From contig NZ_JAAOYM010000001.1 of the NCBI RefSeq assembly GCF_011761185.1, positions 2,914,001-2,978,000 on the forward strand: DNA of 64,000 nucleotides. Direction: 5' to 3'. Source of the stretch: Saccharomonospora amisosensis. GTDB taxonomy: Bacteria > Actinomycetota > Actinomycetes > Mycobacteriales > Pseudonocardiaceae. Made by a program: the position numbers and the translations under genes. Of this stretch, positions 51,001 to 60,109 are shown in pieces (positions within the stretch are counted from its first letter, which is position 1; each line of letters starts with the position of its first letter). The notes below the pieces were generated by a model. The model had not been told where the DNA came from, did no database searches, and saw only the letters and a list, made by a program, of their open reading frames with translations.

Positions 51001-53553
51001 ATGACGCAGCCGACCGGTTCGGGGGACAGTTTTCCGAGCCTCGTCGACAAGGGCAATCTGACAAGGCGCGAAGCGGCCGCCCGAGCCGAGTTGGTGTCGC
51101 ACGTGCGCTACCGGGTGGCTCTTGACCTGACCGCCGCGGACGACCAGTTCCGTTGCGACGCCACGATCCGATTCCGCGCGCACAGTGGGAACACGCTGAC
51201 CTTCCTCGACTACGCGGGCAACCCCCGGCTTCTCGAGTGCAACGGAACACCCCTTGACACGGGGGCATACCACGCCGAACGCATCTACCTGCCGACCGTG
51301 GCGGGCGAGAACGTTGTGCGGGTGGTTGGCACCGCTGGGTACGGGCGGTCGGGCGTGGGTCTGCACCGCTATCGCGACCCCGAGGACGGGCAGTCATACC
51401 TGCACACGAGGTTCCGACCGTTCGAAACCCACCGCGTGTACCCCTGCTTCGACCAGCCGGATCTGCGGGCGACGCTGGAACCGGCGATCACCGTGGACGA
51501 GCGGTGGCGGGTGTTGGCGAACACCGAACCGGTCGGTGAACCCGAACCGCTGCCCGGCGGCCGTGCGCTGTGGGCCTTCGCTCCCACGCCGCCGCTGCCT
51601 CCATACCTCACCGCACTGGTGGCAGGGCCGTTTCACCGGGTCAGCGGCAGCCACGGTGATCTTCCGCTCATGCTGTGGGCCCGGCCGGGATTGTCCGACG
51701 AGTTGGAGTCGGCCGCCGAGGAACTGTTCGAGTTGATCGGCCACGGCCTGGACCACTACGAACGGCTGCTGAAACGGCCCTACCCGTTCGCGAGATACGA
51801 CCACGTCTTCGTCCCCGAGTGCGCCGTTACCGCGGCCGAACACCCGGGGTGTGTCACAGTCGACGAGAACCTGCTCTTTTCCACCGCCACCACCACCAGG
51901 CGGCGACGGCGAGCCGAGGTGCTGCTGCGGGCCATGGCGAACATGTGGTTCGGAGGTCTCGTCGGTATTCGCTGGTGGAACGGCCTGTGGCTGCGGGAGG
52001 GCATGGCGACGATGCTGGCTGCGCAGGCGCAATACCCGGTGACCCCGTTCGGTACGGGCTGGCCGCACTTCGAACAGCGCGTCCGTGCGCGGGCGCGACA
52101 CGCGGACCGGCTGCCCACCAGCCGGCCGGTCGCCGAGGCCGTTCCCGATACCGGCACGGCAAGGGCGAGCTTCGACGCGATCGCACGCGACAAGGGTGCC
52201 TCGGTGCTGCTTCAGCTCGCCGACCATGTCGGCTGGGAGGACTTCGTCGGCGGCCTGCGCCGCTTCGTCGACCACCACGCGTGGAGCACGGCAGACCCCG
52301 GCGATCTGCTCGCGTCGCTGCGGTCAGCCGCAACCACCGACCTCACCGAGTGGGCCGAGGAGTGGTTGACGCAATCCGGGGTGGATGTCGTCGAGGTGTT
52401 CAGGCCGGGTTCCGGCGCGACCGCCGTGCAATTGAGTGACCCGCCGCCGCATCCAAGGCGGCTGCGACCACGGATCGGCTGCTACACCAGTGACGGCCCC
52501 GGGCTGCGACTGCGGCACAACACCGTGCTGCACCTCGACCCGCGCGGCTCCGTGCGAGCGCCGTGTCGGACGGCTGCTGTGGTGCTGCCCAACGACGACG
52601 GGCGCACCCACATCAAGGTGCGGCTCGACCCGGCTTCCCGACGCACGCTGCTGAACGCGATAGCCACACTCGCCGATCCGACCGCGCGTGCCGTCGCGTG
52701 GGGTGCGCTGTGGGACGACGTGCTGGACGCGCGGCTGGCCGCGCGCGTGTTCGTGGCGACGGTGCTGAGGCACGCACCGCTCGAGAAGGACACCGAGTCA
52801 CTGCGGCTGCTCTGTGGCCGCGCGGTGGTCGCGGCACGTGACTACGGCGAACGCTCCAACACCGCACCGCTGCTGCACGCGATGCACACCCACCTGCGCG
52901 GCGAGTTGGACCTGGCACTGGGATTCGACCGGCAGCTCGCCCTGGCCAGTGCGCTGCTCCGCTCCGCGGTAGCCGAGCACGACAGTCTGCTGTACGACGT
53001 GGCTCTGCGCCGCCCGCCGTGGCATGAACTGGCGACGGACAGGAACCTTCGCTGGCGAGCGCTGCTGCGGCTGGCCGCTCACGGCCGCCCGGTGGAGGAT
53101 CTCGTCGCCGCCGAGTTGGCCGCCGAACCGGATTCGGACGGTCGAAGGCGCGCGCTGTTGGTCGAGGCCGCACGGCCGCGGGCCGCGGCGAAGGAGCAGT
53201 CGTGGCACCGTGTTTTCAGTGGTGCTCACTCGTTGGCCGAGCGGCAGGCGATCATGGCGGGGTTTCGCCAGCCTGGCCAGGAAGACGTCCTGACGCCCTA
53301 CGCGGAGCGCTACTTCACCGTTCTCGAGTCCGTGTGGCAGGTGGAGGGACCCGAGTGCGCTCGCAGCGTGGCGCGCGGCCTCTACCCGCGGGTCACCGAT
53401 GTCGAGCAGGAGGTGCTCGCCCGAACCGACGACGTCCTACAGCGGGGCAGGTTGCCCCAGGAACTGTTGCGTGTCCTGCTAGAACAGCGTGGAGAACTGG
53501 CACTCGCACGGGCAGCCAGAGCGCGGGACGCGGTGCGCACCCGTGCCGGGTGA
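51001..53553 (+). CDS. M1-family aminopeptidase homologue, catalytically degenerate
   Basis: About 850 residues with the full M1 layout: N-terminal beta domain, central catalytic-like domain (about 215-440) and C-terminal ERAP1-like helical domain. Around the active site, VPECAVTAAEHPGCVTVDE replaces VPEFNAGAMENAGCVT, the zinc motif HExxH reads R310-A-M-A-N314, and the catalytic Tyr of YEKGA reads R396 in ARDKGA. Only the third zinc ligand E333 (LREGMA) is kept. It should not be a working aminopeptidase. Adjacent to pqqB (54-base gap, no terminator). Binding or scaffold function for a peptide is possible, as in other inactive M1 proteins (TAF2). Start ATG 51001, weak ribosome site. Confidence 0.88.
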   Translation: MTQPTGSGDSFPSLVDKGNLTRREAAARAELVSHVRYRVALDLTAADDQFRCDATIRFRAHSGNTLTFLDYAGNPRLLECNGTPLDTGAYHAERIYLPTVAGENVVRVVGTAGYGRSGVGLHRYRDPEDGQSYLHTRFRPFETHRVYPCFDQPDLRATLEPAITVDERWRVLANTEPVGEPEPLPGGRALWAFAPTPPLPPYLTALVAGPFHRVSGSHGDLPLMLWARPGLSDELESAAEELFELIGHGLDHYERLLKRPYPFARYDHVFVPECAVTAAEHPGCVTVDENLLFSTATTTRRRRRAEVLLRAMANMWFGGLVGIRWWNGLWLREGMATMLAAQAQYPVTPFGTGWPHFEQRVRARARHADRLPTSRPVAEAVPDTGTARASFDAIARDKGASVLLQLADHVGWEDFVGGLRRFVDHHAWSTADPGDLLASLRSAATTDLTEWAEEWLTQSGVDVVEVFRPGSGATAVQLSDPPPHPRRLRPRIGCYTSDGPGLRLRHNTVLHLDPRGSVRAPCRTAAVVLPNDDGRTHIKVRLDPASRRTLLNAIATLADPTARAVAWGALWDDVLDARLAARVFVATVLRHAPLEKDTESLRLLCGRAVVAARDYGERSNTAPLLHAMHTHLRGELDLALGFDRQLALASALLRSAVAEHDSLLYDVALRRPPWHELATDRNLRWRALLRLAAHGRPVEDLVAAELAAEPDSDGRRRALLVEAARPRAAAKEQSWHRVFSGAHSLAERQAIMAGFRQPGQEDVLTPYAERYFTVLESVWQVEGPECARSVARGLYPRVTDVEQEVLARTDDVLQRGRLPQELLRVLLEQRGELALARAARARDAVRTRAG

Positions 53554-53689
53554 GCACCGCGTCCCGCGCCCCTGATCGCACGGTCGGACACGCGCCACGG
53601 CGAAGGCCGGTACCGTCTCGGAGTGGAACCCGTGCCTCCATCGGCGTCGAGCTCGGCCTTCGGTGCCTCACCCCCCGATCGCTCGACGT

Positions 53690-53728
53690 GGCCCGAAGGT
53701 CCGCATCGGACAGCAACGACGTGAACAT
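53690..53728 (-). pseudogene. Truncated start of an SOS-linked gene (possibly DUF222-HNH)
   Basis: GGAGGAAAGTCG precedes ATG 53728 and the frame reads MFTSLLSDADLRATSSD, like the beginning of DUF222/HNH proteins. After about a dozen codons the protein loses any similarity and runs into the end of the M1 gene. Probably a decayed DUF222-HNH copy. Confidence 0.35.
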
Positions 53729-53784
53729 CGACTTTCCTCCAGTACCGAAGAACACCTGGGCTTGTCTCCACACTAGCGCAGTTA

Positions 53785-53800
53785 TCGAACACTCGTTCGA
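53785..53800. promoter_or_regulatory. LexA (SOS) box
   Basis: TCGAAC-ACTC-GTTCGA matches the actinobacterial/mycobacterial SOS box TCGAACN4GTTCGA exactly. It lies about 57 bases upstream of the truncated minus-strand gene start at 53728. LexA control is inferred from the consensus. Confidence 0.7.
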
Positions 53801-54159
53801 ACCCGATGTGGTGAAAGTGTTCGCGCTGCCTGTCGGCTGCCGAACGTCGTGGCGGTTCGAAACGGAGTTCGGTCGCCAGTTCGGCGGCGGTCTGGTGTGG
53901 ACATACCTGACCGGATCATTCGGTGATCCCACGGCACCGGTCGTGGGCAACGGTACCGAATGTAGCGATCTTCCCGAAACCGGAACTCCGGTGCGTGGAC
54001 ATCCGCCAGCCGACCCTGCCGCAGCTGCGCCACTACTCCGGACCAGGATCGTCCGGCCAACGCCGACGGCGGTGCCCAGACCTTCCTACTCCATCGCGAT
54101 GGCGGAGAGCAGGGAGGCACTGAAACGGCGATCGTGATCACTGTCGCCGGTTTCGCGAA

Positions 54160-54579
54160 CTACTCGCTGCCGATCTCCTTGCGCAGCGCGGCATTGAAGG
54201 CGCGCAGTGCCGCGACAGTCACGTCTTCGTGCTCGCCGTCGCCACCCTTGGCACGCCAGCACGCCCTCGCGAAGGAGTCCGCGTGCTCGCGGGTTTCCCG
54301 CGAGCACAACAGGTGGATCACCGAGCGACCCTGCTGCAATCGCGACTGCCACTCGCGCAGTTCGCTTGGTTCGAACGATTCCAGCCAGTACTCGCCACCG
54401 CTGCGGTACTCGTAGATGTTGGTGCCCGCGCCGACCATCTCCGCCGCGCCGGCCAGCTTCTGATCGCGTAGCCACCGCCGGTGCTCACCGCTGCTCTTGA
54501 TCCACGCCCCGAGCAGTGCGCCGGAGAAGCCCAGCATCGCGCCCATGAGACCGGCCAAGATATTGATCACGCGGGGCAC
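54160..54579 (-). CDS. Small hypothetical protein with one membrane segment
   Basis: About 139 residues. An N-terminal hydrophobic segment (INILAGLMGAMLGFSGALLG) anchors a soluble part with WLRDQKLAGAAEMVGAG and WQSRLQQGRSVIHLLCSRET. No known domain recognised. GTG 54579 or GTG 54570 may be the start; both lack a clear ribosome site. It lies downstream of the Ser/Thr kinase gene in the opposite sense of any operon. Function unknown. Confidence 0.55.
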   Translation of the reverse strand: MPRVINILAGLMGAMLGFSGALLGAWIKSSGEHRRWLRDQKLAGAAEMVGAGTNIYEYRSGGEYWLESFEPSELREWQSRLQQGRSVIHLLCSRETREHADSFARACWRAKGGDGEHEDVTVAALRAFNAALRKEIGSE

Positions 54580-54616
54580 TCTAGCGCGAACCGGATCACT
54601 GGTTACGGGTCGCTGG

Positions 54617-56062
54617 CTACGCGTATGCCTGCGAGTCGATCGCCAGCGTGCCGCCTCGCTCCACGAGGGTGTAGACGTGCCGTTCCGTCGTCGAACCGCC
54701 GCCCACGAAGAAGTAGGTGATCGTCGCGGTCACCGCGTTACGGCCGCTGGCCTTCACGTCGCTCACCCGGACCGACCTCATCCGGCTCCAGAATGCCTCG
54801 TAGTCGGCGAAACTCGGGGTGCGGGTGCGCTTGAAGCGGTCGGTGAGTCTGGCGTAGCCCGCACGCAGATCACCGGGTATCAGCGCGTAGTAGTCGCGAA
54901 GCGCCACCTCGAGCCTGCGTGCCGGGTCCATGGCGGGCTTGTCGGACTCGGAGGAGCTCGGCGGTCCCGAGGTGGCTTCCCCGGTGGGGGACACCGGGGA
55001 AGAAGGCCCGGTCGCGCTCGCCGCGCTGGAACTGGGCGAGGCCTCGTCCGCTTCCCGCGACGCGGCGGTGCCGGACGCCCCGGTGTGGGACTGTTCCTCT
55101 CGGCTGAGCAGCCACCAGCCCGCCGCACCCGCCGCCAGCACGATGACCAGTGCCAGCGCCGCCACCAGGGTGGATCGCTTCCGCGCGGCGGCGGCATTCT
55201 TGCCTGGTTCGGCCGACGGCGTACTGACCTCCGCCCGCGGCGTGGGCGGTGCGGACAACCTGGCGAGTTCGGCCGCCGCCTCCGCCATGTCGGGCCGGGC
55301 ATCCGGATCGGGATCGAGCAACTTCAGCAGCACCGGGCGCAGTGGGCCCGCGTGGCTGGGTGGCTCGATGTCACCCTGGGAAACCTTGTGCAGCAGCGCT
55401 ATCGCATTGTCGTGCGCCCCGAACGGCGGCGCACCCTCGACGGCGTGGTACAAGGTCGAGCCCAGCGAGAAGACGTCGGAGCGGAAGTCGGCGTCGTTGC
55501 CCCTGGCTACCTCCGGCGCGAAGTAAGCCGGTGTCCCGGCGACGAATCCACTCGCGGTCAGCGTGACATCACCAGCCGCGCGGGAGATGCCGAAGTCAGA
55601 GATCTTGGCGGTGCCGTCCTCGGCGAGCAGCACGTTGGCGGGCTTGACGTCTCGGTGCACGATCCCCGACCGGTGCGCGGCCGCGAGTGCCGCCGCGACC
55701 TGCCTGCCGATGGCGGCGACCTCGGCAGGTTCGAGCCTGCCTCGCTCGGCGATGACCTGTGCCAGGCTGGTGGAGGGCAGGTACTCCATCACCAGCCACG
55801 GATCGCCCGCATCCTCGATCACGTCGAAGACGGCGATGGCGTTGGGATGAAGCAGGCGCGCGGCGATGCGTCCCTCCCGCATCGCGCGGGCCCGCACGTC
55901 CGCGGTCGGCGACCCCGGCTGCGGTTGCAGGTGCAGTCGCTTGAGTGCCACCGTGCGGTGCAGGCGTTCGTCGTCGCCCTTCCACACAACGCCCATCGCG
56001 CCGGTGCCGAGCCACTCCCGCAACCGGTAGCGGCCCCCGACCAACTGACTTTCGTCTGTCAA
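54617..56062 (-). CDS. Eukaryotic-type Ser/Thr protein kinase, membrane-anchored
   Basis: About 481 residues. Kinase domain (residues 10-265): LGTGAMGVVWKG loop, VALKRL Lys, catalytic HRDVKPANVLL, DFGIS and APE in YFAPEVARG. A membrane helix (about 298-320, TLVAALALVIVLAAGAAGWW) separates it from an extracytoplasmic Ser/Pro linker and an NTF2/SnoaL-like C-terminal domain (ALIPGDLRAGYARLTDRF). PknB-type domain order, but with a small NTF2-like sensor instead of PASTA domains. ATG 56062 has its promoter in the 89-base gap before the acyl-CoA synthetase gene. Confidence 0.9.
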   Translation of the reverse strand: MTDESQLVGGRYRLREWLGTGAMGVVWKGDDERLHRTVALKRLHLQPQPGSPTADVRARAMREGRIAARLLHPNAIAVFDVIEDAGDPWLVMEYLPSTSLAQVIAERGRLEPAEVAAIGRQVAAALAAAHRSGIVHRDVKPANVLLAEDGTAKISDFGISRAAGDVTLTASGFVAGTPAYFAPEVARGNDADFRSDVFSLGSTLYHAVEGAPPFGAHDNAIALLHKVSQGDIEPPSHAGPLRPVLLKLLDPDPDARPDMAEAAAELARLSAPPTPRAEVSTPSAEPGKNAAAARKRSTLVAALALVIVLAAGAAGWWLLSREEQSHTGASGTAASREADEASPSSSAASATGPSSPVSPTGEATSGPPSSSESDKPAMDPARRLEVALRDYYALIPGDLRAGYARLTDRFKRTRTPSFADYEAFWSRMRSVRVSDVKASGRNAVTATITYFFVGGGSTTERHVYTLVERGGTLAIDSQAYA

Positions 56063-56151
56063 GAGGCAACTCCAGCCGGGCCGCGGTGCTACGAAGTGAA
56101 ACTCGACGTGATCTTACCTGCCCGTTTCGCGCACCCGGTCGCGGCGGACGC

Positions 56152-57735
56152 CTACCGGATCTTCACGGTTTCCCTGAGCGCCTTCTTGTCCGGTTTGCCC
56201 AGAGCTGTCAGCGGCAGCGAGTCCGCGACGATCACATGCTTGGGAGCTTGGACGGAGCCCTTTCGCTCCTTGACGGACGCGACGATCTCCTCGGTGAGTT
56301 TCGCGATCGACTCCTCGTCGGCCGGGTGACCCTCACGAAGCACGATCACCGCGGTGACGGCCTCACCCCACTTCTCGTCGGGGGTGCCGATCACGCCGAC
56401 CTGCGCTACGGCGGGGTGAGCGGCGACGACGTCCTCGACCTCACGGGGGAAGACGTTGAACCCGCCGGTGACGATCATGTCCTTGACGCGGTCGACGATG
56501 AACAGGAAGCCGTCCTCGTCCTGCCTGGCGACGTCACCGGTGTGCAGCCACCCGTCCCGGAAGGCCTCCGCCGTGGCCTCCGGCTTGTTCCAGTAGCCGC
56601 CCGCCAGCAGCGGCCCGGCCACGCAGATCTCGCCGGGCTCGCCCGGCGGCACGTCGTTGCCGTTCTCGTCGAGCAGCGCGGTTCGCACGAACGCCGAAGG
56701 GCGCCCGCACGAGGACAGCCGCGCTTCGTCGTGCTCGTCCTTGCCGAGGTAGCTGATCGCCATCGGCGCCTCCGACTGCCCGTAGTACTGCGCGAAGATC
56801 GGCCCGAAACGCTCGATCGCCTCCCGCAGCCGGACAGGGTTGATGGCGGCCGCGCCGTAGTACACGGTTTCCAGCGACGACAGGTCCCTGGTTCGCGAGT
56901 CGGGGTGGTCCAGCAGCGCGTACAGCATCGTGGGCACCAGCATGGTCGCCGTGATGCGTTCCTCCTCGATCGTGCGCAGCACCTCGGCGGGGTCGAACCG
57001 GGGCAGCACCACCAGCGAGCCGCCCTTGATCAGCGTCGGCGCGAAGAACGCCGCACCCGCGTGCGACAGCGGCGTGCATACCAGGAACTTCGGCGCCCTC
57101 GGCCATTCCCATTCGGCGAGCTGGATCTGCGTCATCGTGGTCATGGCCTGCGCGGTGCCGATGACGCCCTTGGGCTTGCCGGTCGTGCCGCCGGTGTAGG
57201 TGATGGAGACGATGTGGTCGGGCGGGAGGTCAGCCGCCTTCAACGGCTGTGGCTCGAAGGTCCGCGCCACCTCGGCCAGGTCCCGCGCACCGGTATCGGC
57301 CAGCGACTCGGGCACCGGCCCGATGGTGAGCACCTGCCGCAGTCCGGGCACCTTCTCCAGCAATCCCCGCGCGCGTTCGACGAACGACGGCACCGGGTCG
57401 ATGATGAGTGTGGAGATGCCCGCATCGTCGAGCACGTAGGCGTGGTCGTCAAGTGACCCGAGCGGATGCAACGCGGTGCGCCGTGAACCGAGCACCTGGC
57501 CCGCGCCGATGATGAGCAACACCTCCGGACGGTTCGTGGACAACAGGGCCGACGAGGCACCGGTGCCCGCGCCGAGTGCCTCGAACGCCTGCGCGTACTG
57601 GCTGACCCGCTGCGCGGTCTGCTGACCGGTCAAAGTGGTCTCCCCCAGAACCAGCACGGGCTTGTCCCGATGGCGGTGCAGGGCCGAGATGATCAGGTGG
57701 CCAAGGTGGTTCGGCTGCCTCATGTCCATGGTCAT
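56152..57735 (-). CDS. Acyl-CoA synthetase (FadD family)
   Basis: About 527 residues, adenylate-forming. AMP-binding motifs: TYTGGTTGKPKG (P-loop), YYGQSEAP and GWLHTGDVARQDEDG, and the C-terminal Lys region TALGKPDKKALRE. It activates a carboxylic acid as CoA thioester, here probably a steroid side-chain or other branched acid. ATG 57735 overlaps the thiolase stop (ATGA). It is the last gene of the 63554-56152 operon. FadD number uncertain (FadD8- or FadD17-like). Confidence 0.88.
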   Translation of the reverse strand: MTMDMRQPNHLGHLIISALHRHRDKPVLVLGETTLTGQQTAQRVSQYAQAFEALGAGTGASSALLSTNRPEVLLIIGAGQVLGSRRTALHPLGSLDDHAYVLDDAGISTLIIDPVPSFVERARGLLEKVPGLRQVLTIGPVPESLADTGARDLAEVARTFEPQPLKAADLPPDHIVSITYTGGTTGKPKGVIGTAQAMTTMTQIQLAEWEWPRAPKFLVCTPLSHAGAAFFAPTLIKGGSLVVLPRFDPAEVLRTIEEERITATMLVPTMLYALLDHPDSRTRDLSSLETVYYGAAAINPVRLREAIERFGPIFAQYYGQSEAPMAISYLGKDEHDEARLSSCGRPSAFVRTALLDENGNDVPPGEPGEICVAGPLLAGGYWNKPEATAEAFRDGWLHTGDVARQDEDGFLFIVDRVKDMIVTGGFNVFPREVEDVVAAHPAVAQVGVIGTPDEKWGEAVTAVIVLREGHPADEESIAKLTEEIVASVKERKGSVQAPKHVIVADSLPLTALGKPDKKALRETVKIR

Positions 57736-58931
57736 GCGAGTTCCCTCCCGTCCTGCGGGGCGTGGTACAGCGTGACGACACAGGCGCCGCCCAGCCCCAG
57801 GTTGTGCGCGAGTCCGAGCCGGGCCCCGGCCACCTGACGCTCGCCCGCGGTGCCACGCAGTTGCCAGGTGAGTTCGGCGCACTGGGCGAGGCCGGTGGCG
57901 CCGAGCGGGTGTCCCTTGGAGATCAGGCCGCCCGACGGGTTGACCACCCAGCGGCCTCCGTAGGTCGTGGCACCGCTGCGGACGAGGGAGCCGCCCTCGC
58001 CCTGCGCGCACATGCCCATCGCCTCGTAGGTCACGATCTCGTTGATGGAGAAGCAGTCGTGCACCTCGAGCACGGTCACGTCCTCGATCGCCACCTCGGC
58101 GGCGTCGAGGACGTCTCGGGTGGCTCGCCGGGTCATCGGCGCGCCGACCACGTCGATCATCGAGCCGGAACGCAGCGACTGCTCGGTGTCGGTGACGAGG
58201 CTCTGCGCGACGATCTCCACCGCCCGGTCCGCGAGGCCGTGCTCTTCGACGAACCGCTCGCTGACCACCACCGCGGCGGCGGCTCCGTCGGACATCGGGG
58301 AGCACTGCGAACGCGTCAGCGGCCCGTGCACGGGTTTGTCGGCGAGCACCTCGTCGACGGTGTAGGGCCGTTGGAACTGCGCCAGCCGGTTACGCGTGGA
58401 GTGCTCGTGGTTCTTCACGGCCACACTCGCCAGGTCCCGCACCGTGGTGCCGTAGCGATCCATGTGCTCGCGAGCGGCGTTGCCGAAGAACTGGGCCGTC
58501 ATCGGGGCGTCCTGCGCCAAGCCGTGGGCGGACACCATCACGCCGAGATGCGCGTCCACCGTGGTGACCTTCGCCGAGCCGCCGGACATCGCTTCCTTGG
58601 TCATCTGTTCGAAACCGACAGCAAGCGCGACATCGCAAAGTCCACTCTGTACCCATTCGCGGGCGAGCACGAGAGCCGTCGACCCGGTGGCGCAGTTGTT
58701 GTTCACGTTCACGATCGGGATGCCGGTGAGCCCGACGTCGTAGAGCGCCCGTTGACCGGCCGCGGACGGCTGGAACACGTAGCCGACCGCCGCGCGCTGA
58801 ACCGCCGGGTACTCGACGCCCGCGTCGGCGAGAGCTGCGCGCACCGCGTCACCGACGAGGTCCGGATAGGTGACCTCGGAGCCGATCTTGGTGAACGGGG
58901 TCATGCCGACCCCGGCAACGAACGCCCTCAT
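57732..58931 (-). CDS. Thiolase/SCPx-type acyltransferase with intact Cys
   Basis: About 399 residues. NNNCATGSTAL carries the nucleophile Cys (near residue 80), HDCFSINEIVTYEAMG and SKGHPLGATG the His/Cys catalytic pair. Lipid-transfer-type thiolase (SCPx N-terminal domain). It should perform thiolytic cleavage of a 3-ketoacyl-CoA. ATG 58931 overlaps the previous stop (ATGA). Among the three thiolase-fold proteins of the operon, it is the only one with all catalytic residues. Confidence 0.87.
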   Translation of the reverse strand: MRAFVAGVGMTPFTKIGSEVTYPDLVGDAVRAALADAGVEYPAVQRAAVGYVFQPSAAGQRALYDVGLTGIPIVNVNNNCATGSTALVLAREWVQSGLCDVALAVGFEQMTKEAMSGGSAKVTTVDAHLGVMVSAHGLAQDAPMTAQFFGNAAREHMDRYGTTVRDLASVAVKNHEHSTRNRLAQFQRPYTVDEVLADKPVHGPLTRSQCSPMSDGAAAAVVVSERFVEEHGLADRAVEIVAQSLVTDTEQSLRSGSMIDVVGAPMTRRATRDVLDAAEVAIEDVTVLEVHDCFSINEIVTYEAMGMCAQGEGGSLVRSGATTYGGRWVVNPSGGLISKGHPLGATGLAQCAELTWQLRGTAGERQVAGARLGLAHNLGLGGACVVTLYHAPQDGRELA

Positions 58932-60109
58932 GCAGCTCTGCCTTCCTGGCATGCCTGCGGCCGCTGGCTGCCGACCACCCACAACGCGTGGAACTGCGAG
59001 GCACCGCCCATGGCGTGGCCCACCGCGCGGCGGGCGCCGTCGACCTGGTGCTGTCCCGCCATGCCGCGCATCTGCAGAGCGGCCTCGGCGAACCGGAGCA
59101 GCCCCGTGGCGCCGGTGGGGTTGCCGGAGAGGACACCGCCGGAGGGGTTGACGGGCAGGTCGCCGTCGAAGGCGGTGCGGTCGTCGTCTACGAGCCGCCA
59201 GCCCCGGTGTTCCTCGGCGAGACCGAGGTTTTCCAGCCACATCGGTTCGTACCAGCTGTAGGGGATGTACAGCTCGGCGACGTCGACTTCGGCTGCCGGG
59301 TTCGTGATGCCCGCCTGCCGGTAGGCGTCGCGGGCGCAGTCCTGCCCGGCCCGGGGATTGACCTCGTCGCGCCCGGCGAAGTGGCCGGTTTCGGTGCGCC
59401 AGGACATGCCGTGTATCCACGCGGGTCGGCGGCCGGTGCCCGGCACGTCGTCCTCGCCCGTGATGACCACGGCACAGGACCCGTCGGAGGAGGGGCAGGA
59501 TTCGAGGAAGCGGATCGGATCCCACAGCATCGGTGAGTCCCGCACCTGCTCGATCGTGATGTCGGGGCGCTGGACGTGCGCGTAGGGATTGCGAGTCGCG
59601 TTGAGCCGGTGGTTGACCGCGACCTTCCAGCCGATGTGCTCGGGCGCCTTCGACCGCCGGATGTACTCGCGGACCACCGGGGCGAAATGGCCACCCGCGC
59701 CCGCGCCCAACTGTGCGCTGAACGGCAACGGGCGCGACAGCGCCCAGGTGAAGTCCCCCTCGGATTCCTTGGAGTACGCGACCACGAGTACCCGGCGCGC
59801 CAGCCCGGCCGCGACCAGGTGGGCACCGTAGATGGCGGCATGGCCGCCGACGCTGCCGCCGGTGAACACTCGCGTCACAGGCAGCCCGACCGCGCCCATC
59901 GCGTCGGCCAGGTACAGCTCCGGGTTCATCACGCCGTCGAAGAGGTCTGGAGTCTTGCTGAGCACGACGGCGTCGATGTCGGTGAAAGTGAGTTCGGCGT
60001 CCTCCAGCGCGCCTCGCACCGCCTCTCGCACCATCGCGCCGATGGTTACCTCTCGGCGCTTGGCCTGCTTGCTCTGGCCGACTCCGACCACCGCGAGTGC
60101 CTTGGTCAT
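58928..60109 (-). CDS. Thiolase-fold lipid-transfer protein, Ltp3-like, no catalytic Cys
   Basis: About 393 residues. The usual Cys region reads TGGSVGGHAA and the GHP His region reads LSGNPTGATG, so a normal thiolase mechanism is not possible. Length and place between a shorter homologue and a thiolase resemble Rv3523 (ltp3) of M. tuberculosis. ATG 60109 overlaps the previous stop (ATGA). It may act as an aldolase or structural partner together with a DUF35 protein. Confidence 0.82.
   Translation of the reverse strand: MTKALAVVGVGQSKQAKRREVTIGAMVREAVRGALEDAELTFTDIDAVVLSKTPDLFDGVMNPELYLADAMGAVGLPVTRVFTGGSVGGHAAIYGAHLVAAGLARRVLVVAYSKESEGDFTWALSRPLPFSAQLGAGAGGHFAPVVREYIRRSKAPEHIGWKVAVNHRLNATRNPYAHVQRPDITIEQVRDSPMLWDPIRFLESCPSSDGSCAVVITGEDDVPGTGRRPAWIHGMSWRTETGHFAGRDEVNPRAGQDCARDAYRQAGITNPAAEVDVAELYIPYSWYEPMWLENLGLAEEHRGWRLVDDDRTAFDGDLPVNPSGGVLSGNPTGATGLLRFAEAALQMRGMAGQHQVDGARRAVGHAMGGASQFHALWVVGSQRPQACQEGRAA

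Larger units (their letters stand above)
53554..54159. other. About 600 bases, mostly non-coding
   Basis: Apart from the SOS box and the short gene start on the minus strand, no supported gene was found. The remaining sequence has mixed composition and may be degenerate. Confidence 0.4.
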
